Under the pieces are notes generated by a model. The model was not told where the DNA came from. It did no database searches and worked only from the letters and a program-made list of their open reading frames with translations. From assembly GCA_002345625.1 (NCBI GenBank), contig DDWE01000092.1, positions 1-6,690 on the forward strand: a stretch of DNA of 6,690 nt, given 5' to 3'. The DNA is from Desulfuromonadaceae bacterium UBA2294 (GTDB lineage: Bacteria > Desulfobacterota > Desulfuromonadia > Desulfuromonadales > UBA2294). Position 1 is the first letter of the stretch. Every line of letters begins with the position of its first letter. Positions 5,890 through 6,690 of the stretch are shown piece by piece. A program made the translations under genes and the position numbers.

Positions 5890-5908
5890 TCGGCCAAATT
5901 GAAGCATC

Positions 5909-5913
5909 AGGAG
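5909..5913 (+). promoter_or_regulatory. Shine-Dalgarno AGGAG
   Basis: AGGAG lies 5 nt before ATG 5919 and fixes that start. Confidence 0.75.
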
Positions 5914-5918
5914 CCCCA

Positions 5919-6690
5919 ATGAGCAAAAAGATCAAGGCCCGTGTGATTGAGCAGTTTGGACGGAATGCGCGCGGCTACATCTATGACAGCGGTTTTGCCG
6001 GCGGTGCCGACCTCGAGGAGGCCGCGCGCCTTTTGCAACCGACCACCGACGACCTGCTGCTTGATGTCGCCACCGGTGGCGGTCACACGGCACTCTTTTT
6101 TGCGCCCAAGGTGCGTAGCGTGGTTGCCTCTGACCTGACCATGCAGATGCTGAAGCAGGCGCAGGAATATATCTGCGACGAGACCGATATCGACAATATC
6201 ACCCTGCGCGAAGCCGATGCTGAAGATCTCCCCTTCCCCTCCGGCTCCTTCACCCTGCTCACCTGCCGTATTGCGGCGCACCATTTCCCCGACGTCCCCA
6301 AAGCGCTGCATGAGTTTCATCGGGTGTTGCGACGCAAAGGGGGACGGATGGTGGTTATCGACACTCTGCTCCCCGACGATCCGGAGATTGCCGCCTTTTA
6401 CCAGACCATGGAGATCATGCGCGATCCGACCCACGTTCAGGCCTATACCCGGCAACAGTGGCTCGACATGATCGGTGAAGCCGGCTTTGAAATACAGCAC
6501 ACCGCCTGCTTTCCCAAAACCCACGATTTCCGCCCCTGGGCCCGGCGCGCCGGGATGAACGATAAGGCGGTCAATCAACTCAACGACTACTTTGCCAGTG
6601 CATCACAAAAAGTGCAGGACTATTTCCAGATCGACCTGTTCGCCGGCGAAGTCGAAAGCTACACCGACCAGAAACTCCTGATCTACGCCA
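5919..6690 (+). CDS. YcgJ/UbiE-like class I SAM-dependent methyltransferase (3' end cut by window edge)
   Basis: The frame is open from ATG 5919 to the window end (257 codons plus one base); given the usual length of about 250-260 residues, nearly all of it is here. Motifs: SAM motif I LLDVATGGGHTA (47-58), the acidic end of strand beta2 at Asp72, EADAEDLPFPSGSF (98-111), the AAHHF segment (119-123) and HRVLRRKGGRMVVID (134-148). RDPTHV at 168-173, followed by a Trp at 181, matches my recollection of Bacillus subtilis YcgJ and separates it from ubiquinone or menaquinone UbiE enzymes. Substrate is unknown; a small molecule is likelier than a protein. It is soluble, with no signal peptide. It is divergent from the permease with 262 bp between starts, and AGGAG 5 nt upstream supports the start. 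Confidence 0.9.
   Translation, partial: MSKKIKARVIEQFGRNARGYIYDSGFAGGADLEEAARLLQPTTDDLLLDVATGGGHTALFFAPKVRSVVASDLTMQMLKQAQEYICDETDIDNITLREADAEDLPFPSGSFTLLTCRIAAHHFPDVPKALHEFHRVLRRKGGRMVVIDTLLPDDPEIAAFYQTMEIMRDPTHVQAYTRQQWLDMIGEAGFEIQHTACFPKTHDFRPWARRAGMNDKAVNQLNDYFASASQKVQDYFQIDLFAGEVESYTDQKLLIYA

Noticed and set aside
5504..5902. Plus-strand frame of 132 codons over the permease start and divergent gap
   Set aside because: Mostly antisense to the permease, no motif and no ribosome site; overlaps the likely promoter of the next gene.
5907..6578. Minus-strand open frame (223 codons) opposite the YcgJ-like methyltransferase
   Set aside because: The plus strand carries clear SAM-methyltransferase motifs, promoter and ribosome site; the mirror frame has none.

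Overview
The window looks like chromosomal DNA of a GC-rich Gram-negative bacterium. The best guess is a deltaproteobacterium of the Desulfuromonas/Geobacter/Pelobacter type. This rests on protein style (the delta-type MinD/ParA ATPase, the 222-residue conserved hypothetical) and on repeat-filled intergenic gaps. It is inference, since there is no rRNA or marker gene here. I see no integrase, transposase, tRNA, rRNA or CRISPR array.

Layout: (1) 1-423, minus: the N-terminal 141 codons of a MinD/ParA-family ATPase, cut by the window edge. (2) 424-698: a divergent gap with a likely minus-strand promoter, a 9-nt-period CACGAAG repeat with an inverted partner, and small dyads. (3) 699-2441, plus: an alkaline-phosphatase-superfamily phosphodiesterase with a complete metal-ligand set, no signal peptide and no Shine-Dalgarno. 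(4) 2442-2604: a gap between convergent genes, filled by a 97-nt inverted repeat with perfect 22-bp arms. (5) 2605-3807, minus: an RlmI-like PUA plus SAM-methyltransferase protein lacking the expected motif VI cysteine. (6) 3808-4010: a divergent gap with a GTTTCAGG-type repeat and a likely plus-strand promoter. (7) 4011-4679, plus: an unrecognised conserved-looking protein with a possible HTH-like segment and a charged helical C-terminus. (8) 4667-5656, minus: a UPF0718/ArsP-type permease whose stop codon overlaps the previous gene by 13 bp, tail to tail. (9) 5657-5918: a divergent gap with a small stem-loop and a perfect extended -10 promoter. (10) 5919-6690, plus: a YcgJ-like SAM methyltransferase, cut near its natural end.

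The genes alternate strand (minus, plus, minus, plus, minus, plus), so there is no operon and no evident shared pathway. It reads as housekeeping or accessory single-gene units. The most unusual features are that three successive gaps each carry a different short-period repeat family, the altered methyltransferase active site, and the possible leaderless start of the phosphodiesterase. I do not see a convincing new multi-gene system.
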